Part shown: positions 1-8,904 of the stretch, piece after piece
Layout of the letters: each line of letters begins with the position of its first letter
How positions within the stretch are numbered: the first letter of the stretch is position 1
Origin: Pedobacter sp. KBS0701
GTDB lineage: Bacteria; Bacteroidota; Bacteroidia; Sphingobacteriales; Sphingobacteriaceae
Length of the DNA: 64,000 bases
Reading direction: 5' to 3'
Assembly: GCF_005938645.2 (NCBI RefSeq)
Contig: NZ_CP042171.1
Span: forward strand, 4,092,001 to 4,156,000
Made by a program: the position numbers and the translations under genes
The notes under the pieces: generated by a model
The model's database searches: none
Told to the model about the DNA's origin: nothing
Seen by the model: the letters and a program-made list of their open reading frames with translations, nothing else

Positions 1-1
1 T

Positions 2-88
2 ACTACTTTTATGATCCTTGGTGCGTTTGCTATTGGTTCTATCCTATTGTGGATCATATTTGCAAAAACAATTAAGGATGCTTGCTAA
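2..88 (+). CDS. C-terminal tail of a membrane protein (partial)
   Basis: Last 28 codons of a gene that starts before the window, stop TAA at 86-88. The tail is strongly hydrophobic (ILGAFAIGSILLWIIFA) and ends in the short charged stretch KTIKDAC, which fits the final transmembrane helix and cytosolic tail of a polytopic transporter, possibly of the MFS type. The family cannot be decided from this much. The other two forward frames give no convincing protein end. Confidence 0.5.
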   Translation, partial: TTFMILGAFAIGSILLWIIFAKTIKDAC

Positions 89-230
89 CCCCTATTAATT
101 CTTATATGATAGCATGGTAGTAAATAAACGCTGTTGTAAGAGGTTAAAAAAATACATCAAACGATAACAAAAGAGAAACAAGATTCTACAGGATCTTTAA
201 AAACACTTCGCGAATACAAAAAATAAATCT

Positions 231-1352
231 ATGAGTCCAGCCCCACTAGTCTTCGCTCATTTAGGAGATCTGCATATTACTAAAGCCAAAGAACAGAATT
301 ACCTAGATCTGCTATCGATTATAGCTCAAATTGAAACAGAACTAAACAACCAGCTTGATTTTGTCCTGTTACCCGGCGACAATGCCGATAACGGTTTGCC
401 TGAACAATATAAGTTAGTGGCTACTGCCCTTAAAATGTTAAGCATACCGGTTTATATCCTGGCGGGTGATCATGATATGGAACAAGGCAGCCTCGATAAT
501 ATGTATAAAATGCCTCAAACCCAAAAACTACCGCTATCCGTTTTACATAAGAATAACAGGTGCCTGTTTATAGACGTTTGCGGATTTGGAAATGGCGGAC
601 CAGATTTTAGATTAGGTATTAAACAATTAGAATGGTTGGAAAAAGAAATGGCTGCGGCTAAGGAAAGAAGAGAAACAATCCTACTGTTTATGCATGTTTT
701 TCCTGCTGATTTGAAAGCACCGGATGAGCGGCAAGCCATCAATGAGATGCTGGAAAAATACGATGTAGTGCTGGTGGATATGGGACACACGCATTATAAC
801 GATATCGCCAATAACGGTCAAACCATTTTTGCAGCAACCAGATCGACCGGGCAGATTGAAGAGGGTCCGGTTGGTTATTCAATCATTTCTGTTCATAAAT
901 CTGCTGTTACCTGGCGTTTTAAACAACTAGCAGAACCTTTTCCATTTGTAATGACTACCTGGCCGGCTGATTACCGTTTATTGAACAGAGACAACCAAAG
1001 GGTTGAAGGAGAATATGAAGCTTCTGTTTTAGTATTGGGTCCTCGGAAAATCTCGTCTGTAGTATGCAAATCTGGTTTATCAGATTGGCAAGATATGACC
1101 TTTGAAGAGAAAGATGGATTATGGAAGGTCAGAGTCGAAGTTTTGGAACAACCTTTGAATAATCTGACCATCAAAGCCACAGATGTTGCAGGCCGTCCCG
1201 GTATCTGGACCATACAGCCTGCTACAGATAAATACATTTCACCTCAAAATATTAAAGATGGCAGCGATGCAGATACTATTGGCACCTGGCCGGAAAACGG
1301 GATCATGGGTACACAGCTTGGCCCTAACCGAAATGGAAAACCGATATCTTAG
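231..1352 (+). CDS. calcineurin-like metallophosphoesterase
   Basis: 373 aa with the ordered metal-binding motifs of the metallophosphoesterase fold: D-x-H in HLGDLHI (D13, H15), GDN at 49-51, GDHD at 79-82, the His of MHVFP near 155 and GHTH at 185-188. The layout is that of Icc/cAMP-phosphodiesterase-like enzymes with a C-terminal beta-rich extension from about residue 240. No signal peptide is seen, so it should act in the cytosol. The substrate is unknown. The next gene, an ArsB-type carrier, starts 14 bases after the stop, so the two are probably cotranscribed. The family call is firm; any link to arsenite or other oxyanions is only suggested by the neighbour. Confidence 0.85.
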   Translation: MSPAPLVFAHLGDLHITKAKEQNYLDLLSIIAQIETELNNQLDFVLLPGDNADNGLPEQYKLVATALKMLSIPVYILAGDHDMEQGSLDNMYKMPQTQKLPLSVLHKNNRCLFIDVCGFGNGGPDFRLGIKQLEWLEKEMAAAKERRETILLFMHVFPADLKAPDERQAINEMLEKYDVVLVDMGHTHYNDIANNGQTIFAATRSTGQIEEGPVGYSIISVHKSAVTWRFKQLAEPFPFVMTTWPADYRLLNRDNQRVEGEYEASVLVLGPRKISSVVCKSGLSDWQDMTFEEKDGLWKVRVEVLEQPLNNLTIKATDVAGRPGIWTIQPATDKYISPQNIKDGSDADTIGTWPENGIMGTQLGPNRNGKPIS

Positions 1353-1366
1353 CGCTATAAAAAAAT

Positions 1367-2611
1367 ATGAATAACATCCTAATCTGGATCATTTCCTTCC
1401 TGGCAATAGCAGGTGTGATCATCAGGCCTTTTAAAGTTACAGAAGCAGTATACGCCATAATTGGGGCTACCATATTGTTATTATTCCATCTGATTACCGT
1501 TTCTGATGCCTTTTCCGGGATAGCAAAAGGTTTAGATGTTTATTTATTCCTCACGGGCATGATGTTACTGGCCGAAACAGCCAGGGAGGAAAAACTGTTC
1601 GATTGGCTGGCTGCCCATGCCACTTTAAGGGCCAGGGAATCTTCCGGGAAATTGTTTTTGCTGATCTATCTTGTTGGTGTTATTGTAACCACATTTCTTT
1701 CCAATGATGCCACAGCTGTTGTACTAACGCCAGCCGTGGCCGCTGCAGTTAAAGCAGCTAAAGTAGAAAAACCACTGCCATATTTATTGATCTGTGCTTT
1801 CATTGCTAATGCAGCTTCTTTTATGCTGCCCATCTCAAACCCTGCAAATCTGGTCATTTATGGCACACACATGCCTTCCTTAATGCATTGGCTAAGCTTG
1901 TACCTGATACCCTCTATATGTGCCATTACCGTTACTTATTTTATGCTCCGGTTCTCTCAGCGCGACTGTTTTAAACAGAAAATCAGAACTGACATTAGTT
2001 TGCCTGAATTAAGTCCGGGCGGTAAGACAGCTTTAATTGGGATTTGTGGAACTGCTGCTGTTTTACTGGCTGCTTCAGCCTGGAATATTCAACTTGGATT
2101 GCCCACGTTAATTACCGGTGTCACCACCAGCGCAATTGTATTGGCCAGGGCAAGAAAAAACCCGGTCAATATTATTAAAGGGATATCCTGGGCAGTACTT
2201 CCGTTAGTGGCAGGTTTATTTGTAGTGGTAGAAGCTTTAAATAAAACCGGGATGACACAGCAGTTAAGTAGATGGTTAAATGATGCGATAGCACAATCTG
2301 AGACAGGGGCCGTGTGGCTTAGTGGTGCTCTGATCGCAGTAGCCTGCAATTTAATGAATAATTTGCCGGCCGGATTAATAGCAGGAAGTGTGTTGCAAAA
2401 TACACATACACCCGAAATGGTTAAAAGCGCGGTGCTTATTGGCGTAGATCTTGGTCCCAACCTCTCTATAACCGGTTCATTGGCTACGATACTATGGCTG
2501 GTAGCTTTAAGAAGGGAGGGGCAAGAAGTTAGTGCCTGGAAATTTTTAAAATTAGGAAGTGTAATTATGACTGCGGCTTTGATAATTGCCATACTATCCT
2601 TATGGATTTGA
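1367..2611 (+). CDS. ArsB/SLC13-type anion transporter
   Basis: 414 aa, almost entirely hydrophobic, with about 11-12 predicted membrane helices. It resembles the ArsB/ion-transporter superfamily in two pseudo-repeats: FLSNDATAVVLTPAV near residue 115 and MNNLPAGL plus LGPNLSITGSLATILW near residues 330-375, which correspond to the conserved ND-A and MNN-P/GSLATLLW segments of arsenite efflux carriers. The inner membrane is the likely site. No arsR, arsC or other arsenic gene is visible, so the substrate may be arsenite or another small anion. It is coupled to the upstream phosphoesterase. The convergent terminator at 2682-2714 belongs to the opposite operon. Confidence 0.8.
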   Translation: MNNILIWIISFLAIAGVIIRPFKVTEAVYAIIGATILLLFHLITVSDAFSGIAKGLDVYLFLTGMMLLAETAREEKLFDWLAAHATLRARESSGKLFLLIYLVGVIVTTFLSNDATAVVLTPAVAAAVKAAKVEKPLPYLLICAFIANAASFMLPISNPANLVIYGTHMPSLMHWLSLYLIPSICAITVTYFMLRFSQRDCFKQKIRTDISLPELSPGGKTALIGICGTAAVLLAASAWNIQLGLPTLITGVTTSAIVLARARKNPVNIIKGISWAVLPLVAGLFVVVEALNKTGMTQQLSRWLNDAIAQSETGAVWLSGALIAVACNLMNNLPAGLIAGSVLQNTHTPEMVKSAVLIGVDLGPNLSITGSLATILWLVALRREGQEVSAWKFLKLGSVIMTAALIIAILSLWI

Positions 2612-2681
2612 TCTGTTAGGTATCCTGACACTACATGACTTTAATCCAGTTGTCAATTGATAGAACAATAGTAAATGATAC

Positions 2682-2714
2682 AAAAAATGCAGGCGACATC
2701 CATCAACCTGCATT
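2682..2714 (-). terminator. intrinsic terminator of the SusCD/TlpA operon
   Basis: Read on the minus strand, an 8-bp perfect stem (AATGCAGG / CCTGCATT) is followed by a run of six T. It lies just past the last gene of the minus-strand operon ending at 2742. Confidence 0.7.
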
Positions 2715-2741
2715 CGTCATCATTAACTAATAAAATTTTTA

Positions 2742-3890
2742 CTACTTAGACTTATTTTCATAAATCTCTTTTATTTTAGCTTCCAGTGCAGGGCCGCGAA
2801 GTTCTTTGGCAATAATTTTTCCACTTGGATCGATTAAAAAATTCATAGGGATAGCTTTAACATCATACTTAGCCGCCGCCTCGTTTTCCCAGCCTTTTAA
2901 ATCGCCAACCTGTTTCCAGGTCAATTTATCATCAGCGATGGCTTTAAGCCATTTTGCTTTATCAGCAGCCTTATCAAGAGATACGCCTAAAATTTCAAAG
3001 CCTTTTGATTTATATTGTTCATAAACCTTAACAAGATTTGGATTTTCTCTCCGGCATGGTGCACACCATGATGCCCAGAAGTCGATCAGCACATATTTTC
3101 CTTTGTAATCAGAAAGCTTAACCATTTTACCGTCTACATCTGGCTGGGCAAAATCCTGCGCCTCTACACCTTCCTGTGTTTTTTTGAAGTTAGCAATACG
3201 CTCAGCAACCTGTTTTCCGAAAAAAGAGTTTCTGAGTTCCGGAGAAATATTTGCAAAGATTTTTTCCATTTCTATGGCATCGAAACCCGGGCCTAAAGTC
3301 GAATTAAGTGCCATTAAGGCCATGTATTTCGAAGGATTTTGTTTAACATAATTAATTTTTGCATCAAAAATCTCTTTCTCTATCACCTTTGCTCTTTTTT
3401 CCAGGTCCATGATATAGGTTTTATCCTGTTTTTTAGCTTCTGGCTGATCAGCAAATTCTTTTTCCAGCGCTTTCAGTTTTCCATAAACAGGAGCTAAAAG
3501 GGCATCAACTTTTTTACTTTCATCGGTTAAAGTAGAACCTTTGATAACAGCTGTCTTAATGGAATCTTTTCCGGTAATGGTGATGTTCTCATTTCCTAAA
3601 ATGATCGCCATGCCATCAATTTTAATCCGTCGTCCCGGTGTATCGATTGATTTGTCGTGTTTAAGGCGAAGCGTAGCTTCCATTGGTGAAGGTACCGAAC
3701 CTTTAAATGTGAAAGCCCCGTTAACCAGTTCTGCCGAATCTAATTTTTGGGCCCCTTCTAATTTGATTAAGAGAAAGGCTTTTGCCGGTTTTCCCAATTT
3801 GCCAATCTGGCCATTTATTACATATCCTGTTTGTGCAGAGGCAACAAAAGCACTAATCACCAATGTTGCTGCCAATAATGTTTTTTTCAT
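2742..3890 (-). CDS. TlpA-family thioredoxin with DUF4369 N-terminal domain
   Basis: 382 aa. The signal peptide MKKTLLAATLVISAFVASAQ is followed by a DUF4369-like beta domain (about 22-115), a helical linker and a thioredoxin domain (about 245-382) with active site WASWCAPC (C276, C279). It is exported and probably acts as a periplasmic disulfide reductase or protein-thiol partner. It is the last gene of the operon that includes an S41 protease, a second TlpA protein and a SusC/SusD pair. The gap to the upstream gene is only 10 bases. Proteins of this layout are common in Bacteroidota; the specific substrate is unknown. Confidence 0.9.
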   Translation of the reverse strand: MKKTLLAATLVISAFVASAQTGYVINGQIGKLGKPAKAFLLIKLEGAQKLDSAELVNGAFTFKGSVPSPMEATLRLKHDKSIDTPGRRIKIDGMAIILGNENITITGKDSIKTAVIKGSTLTDESKKVDALLAPVYGKLKALEKEFADQPEAKKQDKTYIMDLEKRAKVIEKEIFDAKINYVKQNPSKYMALMALNSTLGPGFDAIEMEKIFANISPELRNSFFGKQVAERIANFKKTQEGVEAQDFAQPDVDGKMVKLSDYKGKYVLIDFWASWCAPCRRENPNLVKVYEQYKSKGFEILGVSLDKAADKAKWLKAIADDKLTWKQVGDLKGWENEAAAKYDVKAIPMNFLIDPSGKIIAKELRGPALEAKIKEIYENKSK

Positions 3891-3900
3891 GATTTATAAA

Positions 3901-5532
3901 TTATTTTTTTGTGGTTTTGGATGGAGATGATGTATTCTGTAAAGATTTAGCTTCGAGGAACTGATTATAAATCTTTTGATTATTTAAAATATTAAGCGCC
4001 GTACTAAATGCATTACTGGCCTCATTTCGAACGCGAAGTGCATAACCTTTACCTAGATAGAGCATATCGGCCATCTCTGCCTTTAATTCTACCGCAATGG
4101 TTTTTCTGGCTACCTTATCCGTTACGGGTGGTAATTTAAGCCCTTGCTTAATTGCGCTGGTCATAATCTGATCAACCATTTGCTCATCTATGTTGAAGGA
4201 ATGATCAAAAGCATCAAAATCCGTATATTTATCAGTTAAGCTTTTTCGGTTTTGTTGTACATAATTGAAAGCCGCCTGGGTTACCCGCCCACTGTTCATC
4301 AATTTATTCAACCATGCGCTGTACAGTGCCGTATCGATTGGTATGAACTTATCAGGCATAATCCCGCCACCACCATAAACCGTTCTTTTATTCAGGAGGG
4401 TCGTGTGTTTTAGAGAATCCGGAAAGTTCACATGTCCGCCCTCAGTAAGTTCACCAGAAGCCATACGCCTGTTAAAATCTTCAAAGTAATCTGTTTTGCC
4501 TTTAGCATAAGATTTTTGAATCGATCTGCCTGATGGTGTATAATAACGTGCTGCTGTCAATTTGATTACTGAACCATCGCTCAATTCAAGGCCTTTTTGC
4601 ATAATGCCTTTACCAAAGCTTCTTCTGCCAATTACCACAGCCCTGTCCCAATCCTGTAAAGCACCTGTTAATATTTCGCTTGATGATGCGGTAGATTCAT
4701 CAATTAAAACCACCAGATCGCCTGTCATAAACTGGCCAAATCCACCAGTCATATAATTATCTTTTACACCGGAGTTGGTTACTGAATAGAAAACCAGTTT
4801 ATCCTTGGCCAGGAATTCATCTGCTACACCGATAGCAGCTTCAACAAGTCCGCCACCATTAGATTGTAAATCCAGGATTAATTTGGTCATGCCTAAAGCC
4901 TTTAATTTCTTTAATGCCGCATCCATTTCCCTTCTGGTTGACTGGCTAAAAATAGCCAGCGAAATGTAGCCTACATTTTTGCTTACCATGTAACTGGTAT
5001 TGATAGAAAGTTCAGCAATCTGTTCCCTCATCACATTAAATTCGAGCGGTGTGGTTTGCGACTTGCGAATAACGCCTAACTTAACAGCCTTCCCTTTTTC
5101 GCCCCGCAGCATCCGCATCACATCCTGGTTTTTTAAACCTTTACCGAAAATAGAGGCACCATCAACCATATTAATCCGGTCTCCTACCTGCAAACCTGCC
5201 CTTGCTGCCGGGCCATCAGGATTAATACCAGTTATAAAGGTGCTATCAGCCACCATTGCAAATGAGATACCGATACCGGCAAAACTGCCAGTCATTTGCT
5301 CGTTCATGGCTTCTATTTCTTCGCGGCTAATGTAACTGGAATGCGGATCGAGGCTGCTTAACATCGCTTTGATAGCCGCATCAACAACCTGCTCATCATT
5401 TACCGGATCTACATAATTATCCTGAATGAGTTTAAGTGCATCCTGCAGCTTAATCTTCGGATTCATCTGTGCCTGAACAGAAAGCCCAATCCAAAAGGAA
5501 AAAAAGGCTGTAATTATCGTTTTTCTTATCAT
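3901..5532 (-). CDS. S41-family C-terminal processing peptidase
   Basis: 543 aa with a signal peptide ending around VQAQ. A PDZ domain (about 75-165, with GIGISFAMVADS and GPAARAGLQVGDRI) precedes the tail-specific protease core. The serine nucleophile lies in DESTASSSEIL and the general-base lysine in RRSFGKGIMQ. The layout is that of CtpA/Prc enzymes, which act in the periplasm and cut proteins near their C termini. The start codon overlaps the stop of the upstream thioredoxin gene by one base, which indicates translational coupling. What it cleaves here is unknown; processing of operon products or imported peptide is a guess. Confidence 0.92.
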   Translation of the reverse strand: MIRKTIITAFFSFWIGLSVQAQMNPKIKLQDALKLIQDNYVDPVNDEQVVDAAIKAMLSSLDPHSSYISREEIEAMNEQMTGSFAGIGISFAMVADSTFITGINPDGPAARAGLQVGDRINMVDGASIFGKGLKNQDVMRMLRGEKGKAVKLGVIRKSQTTPLEFNVMREQIAELSINTSYMVSKNVGYISLAIFSQSTRREMDAALKKLKALGMTKLILDLQSNGGGLVEAAIGVADEFLAKDKLVFYSVTNSGVKDNYMTGGFGQFMTGDLVVLIDESTASSSEILTGALQDWDRAVVIGRRSFGKGIMQKGLELSDGSVIKLTAARYYTPSGRSIQKSYAKGKTDYFEDFNRRMASGELTEGGHVNFPDSLKHTTLLNKRTVYGGGGIMPDKFIPIDTALYSAWLNKLMNSGRVTQAAFNYVQQNRKSLTDKYTDFDAFDHSFNIDEQMVDQIMTSAIKQGLKLPPVTDKVARKTIAVELKAEMADMLYLGKGYALRVRNEASNAFSTALNILNNQKIYNQFLEAKSLQNTSSPSKTTKK

Positions 5533-7517
5533 TATTTCTCTGCTCTTAAAATCTCAATCGCGGTAGATAATTCATCGCGTAACTGGCTAGGACTACCGGA
5601 ATATCCTTCTGAACTGTAGCGTACTACACCGTTTTTTACGATGATTTTGCGTGGGATAGAGGACTGTTTAAACAATGGCAAAAGGCTCTTAAATACTTGA
5701 TCCTGCGACCCTGTTTGACTAATAGCATCATGCAAAAGATTGAAACGAAAGCCCTGACTTTTTACATAATTTACAGATTTGGCTTTATAATCGCCAAACT
5801 GCATGGTACCGATCATATATACAGCAACCTTGGGATCTTTTGCGTATTGGTCTATCAGAAGCTGCATACCCGGGAAAGCTTCAATGCATGGTCTGCACCA
5901 TGTTGCCCAAAAGTCGATGACCACAATCTGGTTTGCCCAATCTTTTGAATTGACCATTTTACCATCGGCATTTTCTAAACTAAATGGAGCGAGCGGGTAG
6001 TTGACCATATTTGCCATTACATGTGCCCTCATTTCATTTTTCTTGTCCGATGGCGTTAAACCAACAAGGTATTGCTCATAGCCATCTTCTTTCCCGCCAT
6101 GCTCGCTTTTATATAGTTCTTTAAGTTTGGTAAACATAACCGGCGTTACTGCATTCGCAGCTACACTGGATTCCAATAAGGCTTTAATTGCTTTGGTATC
6201 GTTCAGTTTTTCCAAAACATTAACATGCATTGCATTTAAATCCGCATTTCCGAAAGTCCCTTTTTTTGATAAATATTTGAAGTACTGGTTTGCCCCGGCA
6301 TAATCACCCTGGGCATTTGCGAGGGCGATGTGGGTAAATAAGCGATCATCCATTTGATTATCTGCATTTTCCTGTGCTTTTTCCGCATCATCGAAATCGC
6401 CTGAATAGGATTTGTCCTTTTGTCTTTCCAGCAGATAAGGAATAATTATGCGGCTATCGTTATAAAGTAATTTCTGATCGCTTTTTCCCGCCATTTGATT
6501 TCGGCTTATATTCCAGCGGTAGATTTCATTGGCAGTTTTAAAATCAATATCCTTAAAGAGCTCTAAAAATTTATCATTTTGCCCGCCGTCAAAGTATTGT
6601 GTTGCCAGGTTTCTGAATATCGTGTAGTAAATATATGCCTGGTTGTCTGGTGATTTCTTCCATTCCAAATATGGAAAAGCCTTAAGAAAATCTTCAGCAC
6701 CTGTTTCGAAATCCTTTCCGTATTTTCCCTCCGTATATTTTCTGAAGGATAAAAACCTGGCTGTGCTGCTTTTAGGGTAATCTTTAAAAATAAGTGATTC
6801 TACTGCTGCTGAACCATTTTTATCTTTTAATCTATCGTAATAGCGTTGTGCCTGTGCTAAAAACTGTTCGTTAAGATTTCCGTTTTTTAGTTCGCTTTTT
6901 AAAAGGTTATCAGCCAATACGCTGAATTCAGAAGCGGGCATGGTGAGTTGCTTTAAATCGAGATAATTGAACAGAAGTGACCTTGGTATACGTTTAGAAA
7001 GCTTTTTTTCCTGTTGGAGCAAAGAGTCAATCATTTTTTTATCCATAGATGGAATAATGAAGCTACTCAGCATCCCATTCCCCGTTGTCCCTGCTTTGAA
7101 AGCGGCTTCTGCCAGATAGGAACCCGGGATTACCTGCCCCTTTGTATTTTTAACAAGGTGATAATAACCTTTACCATTTTGATTGTCAATTGCTTCAGGT
7201 TGCTGAAGGTCACCCTGATAAAATTTTAAGGCGATTAACACCGCGTGTTCCGGAAGTTGATAACTTCCAGTCCATACGTCGTTCTTTTTCTCTAACTGCA
7301 CCGGGACAGTGTTCCATTTGCTACCGCTGTATACTCCTGCGAGTGCTTTTGGCCCGTCACTAAATTCAAGATCGCCACCTTTCGGTTGGTATTGAAAGCT
7401 GATTTTCTGGTTTTGTTTTAGTATTTCGGGCTGCCAGGTTACCGTTTGTGCAGCTAACTGCTGCCCAAAAAATGGGCAAAGCAGTAGCATACATTTTCTA
7501 AAAAAATGTTTTTTCAT
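5532..7517 (-). CDS. large TlpA-like exported thioredoxin
   Basis: 661 aa. A signal peptide (ending near QQLAAQ) and a beta-rich N-terminal domain are followed by a long helical, TPR-like middle part (about 160-490). The C-terminal thioredoxin domain carries WATWCRPC near residue 545. Such long TlpA proteins are typical partners of SusC/SusD loci in Pedobacter-like genomes. It should be periplasmic or membrane-tethered. It lies between susD and the S41 protease with an 11-base gap and a 1-base overlap. Fold and export are well supported; the redox partner is not known. Confidence 0.88.
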   Translation of the reverse strand: MKKHFFRKCMLLLCPFFGQQLAAQTVTWQPEILKQNQKISFQYQPKGGDLEFSDGPKALAGVYSGSKWNTVPVQLEKKNDVWTGSYQLPEHAVLIALKFYQGDLQQPEAIDNQNGKGYYHLVKNTKGQVIPGSYLAEAAFKAGTTGNGMLSSFIIPSMDKKMIDSLLQQEKKLSKRIPRSLLFNYLDLKQLTMPASEFSVLADNLLKSELKNGNLNEQFLAQAQRYYDRLKDKNGSAAVESLIFKDYPKSSTARFLSFRKYTEGKYGKDFETGAEDFLKAFPYLEWKKSPDNQAYIYYTIFRNLATQYFDGGQNDKFLELFKDIDFKTANEIYRWNISRNQMAGKSDQKLLYNDSRIIIPYLLERQKDKSYSGDFDDAEKAQENADNQMDDRLFTHIALANAQGDYAGANQYFKYLSKKGTFGNADLNAMHVNVLEKLNDTKAIKALLESSVAANAVTPVMFTKLKELYKSEHGGKEDGYEQYLVGLTPSDKKNEMRAHVMANMVNYPLAPFSLENADGKMVNSKDWANQIVVIDFWATWCRPCIEAFPGMQLLIDQYAKDPKVAVYMIGTMQFGDYKAKSVNYVKSQGFRFNLLHDAISQTGSQDQVFKSLLPLFKQSSIPRKIIVKNGVVRYSSEGYSGSPSQLRDELSTAIEILRAEK

Positions 7518-7528
7518 GGATTGATTTT

Positions 7529-8899
7529 CTATCTAGGGTTTTGTTGCAATTCCGGGTTCAGAAGAATGTATTTATCTCCGATAGGATATAAGTAAAGGTT
7601 GCTATTGGGTTGTAAAGTATAATTAACACCCTTGAAACTACGATTTTTTGTTATGGCGAAATCGTTATCAAAAGTCAGACGCTTCTGGTCAAACCAACGC
7701 GTACCTGTTCCAAAAAATTCCCTTCTTTTCTCTTCAACAACTATACGAAGTGCTTCACTGGCACTTGCTGCTGTTAACGGAACATAATTGGCCGTTGTAA
7801 AGCGTTTGATTCTTAAATTGTTTACGATTTGAATAGCATCGTCAGTTTTTCCAGCCCTGGCTAAACACTCCGCTTTAATCAGCATCATTTCAGGAACAGT
7901 TGGACCATTGTTAATTACAAATTCATTAATCAGGTATTTGGTGGATGCCCTTCCGGTGAAGGAAGAGCTAAACTGGCCCCTAAACCGACTCCCCATATCT
8001 GTAAAAAGCTTGTAACGTAAGTCTGTTGTTCCCAAAGAAGTAAGTAAATCATTGCTTAGCGAAGTAGCCTGATAGACTACATTTGAAGTCTTCGAAAATA
8101 TGATTTCAGGATTTAACAATCTTACGGGAATGGTTCCAGGCGTATTTTCGTAGGTTTTCAAGTCGAGTAAGCCACTTTGCAAGGCCAGGGCGCTATCCGC
8201 ATATAGAGCTGCGTTGCCAAAATCGCGCATATTTAAATACGTTTTAGCAAATATGGCATAGCTTGATACTTTCGCCGGGCGTACATTATACTCCGCAAGC
8301 GCAGGCAAACGACTTATTGATGTTCTTAAATCATTTAAGATCTGCTTATATACATCGGCAACAGGGGCTCTGTTGAGTTTAGTAAATAAATTTGGTGTCG
8401 TAAGCAGTGGAACGCCCAGGTCAGTTGATGCGGTAGCTGCGTTATACTGTTTGCCATACATATTCACCAATACCAGATAGGTATAAGCCCGGTGTACAAG
8501 AGCCTCTGCATAAATCCGCTTCTTTTCCGCTTCCGTTCCACCCTGAGAAGTCAAAACGCCGTCCAACACCTGATTGCATACATAAATGGTTTTATACAGC
8601 TTATCCCAATCGGCATCGCTCTGGCTATCGGACGTATATTTCGGCGCCCAGCTGTATACATTACCTAAAATGTCCCCTAGGGAGTTCTGCCTTGTTGCAT
8701 CTGTAATTTCTATATCATCACCCGAAAGAATCGGATAAGAATAGTTCCCTTCCAGAACACCATTATTGTTCATGGTATTCCTGAAATCGGAAGTATATTT
8801 TAGTGTTCTGACTGAAAGCTGATCAATCTCCACATATTTTCTGCAGCTTGCCAAAGTAATTGCTAAGGCAAACAATATAATTGAATATCTATTTTTCAT
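7529..8899 (-). CDS. SusD/RagB-family outer-membrane lipoprotein
   Basis: 456 aa lipoprotein: the signal sequence has lipobox LASC with the acylated cysteine at position 19. The rest matches the RagB/SusD layout, with TPR-like helices in the N-terminal half (DADWDKLYKTIYVCNQVLD, AEALVHRAYTYLVLVNMYG) and the C-terminal motif EKRREFFGTGTRWFDQKR, a hallmark of the family. It should sit on the outer face of the outer membrane as the lid of the SusC transporter encoded 5 bases upstream. The ligand cannot be predicted; no glycoside hydrolase is nearby, so a polysaccharide is not the obvious choice. Confidence 0.93.
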   Translation of the reverse strand: MKNRYSIILFALAITLASCRKYVEIDQLSVRTLKYTSDFRNTMNNNGVLEGNYSYPILSGDDIEITDATRQNSLGDILGNVYSWAPKYTSDSQSDADWDKLYKTIYVCNQVLDGVLTSQGGTEAEKKRIYAEALVHRAYTYLVLVNMYGKQYNAATASTDLGVPLLTTPNLFTKLNRAPVADVYKQILNDLRTSISRLPALAEYNVRPAKVSSYAIFAKTYLNMRDFGNAALYADSALALQSGLLDLKTYENTPGTIPVRLLNPEIIFSKTSNVVYQATSLSNDLLTSLGTTDLRYKLFTDMGSRFRGQFSSSFTGRASTKYLINEFVINNGPTVPEMMLIKAECLARAGKTDDAIQIVNNLRIKRFTTANYVPLTAASASEALRIVVEEKRREFFGTGTRWFDQKRLTFDNDFAITKNRSFKGVNYTLQPNSNLYLYPIGDKYILLNPELQQNPR

Positions 8900-8904
8900 G
8901 TTGA

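Noticed and set aside
231..2611. Arsenic-resistance operon
   Set aside because: ArsB-type carrier alone, with no arsR, arsC or acr3 partner and a phosphoesterase neighbour, does not establish arsenic as the substrate.
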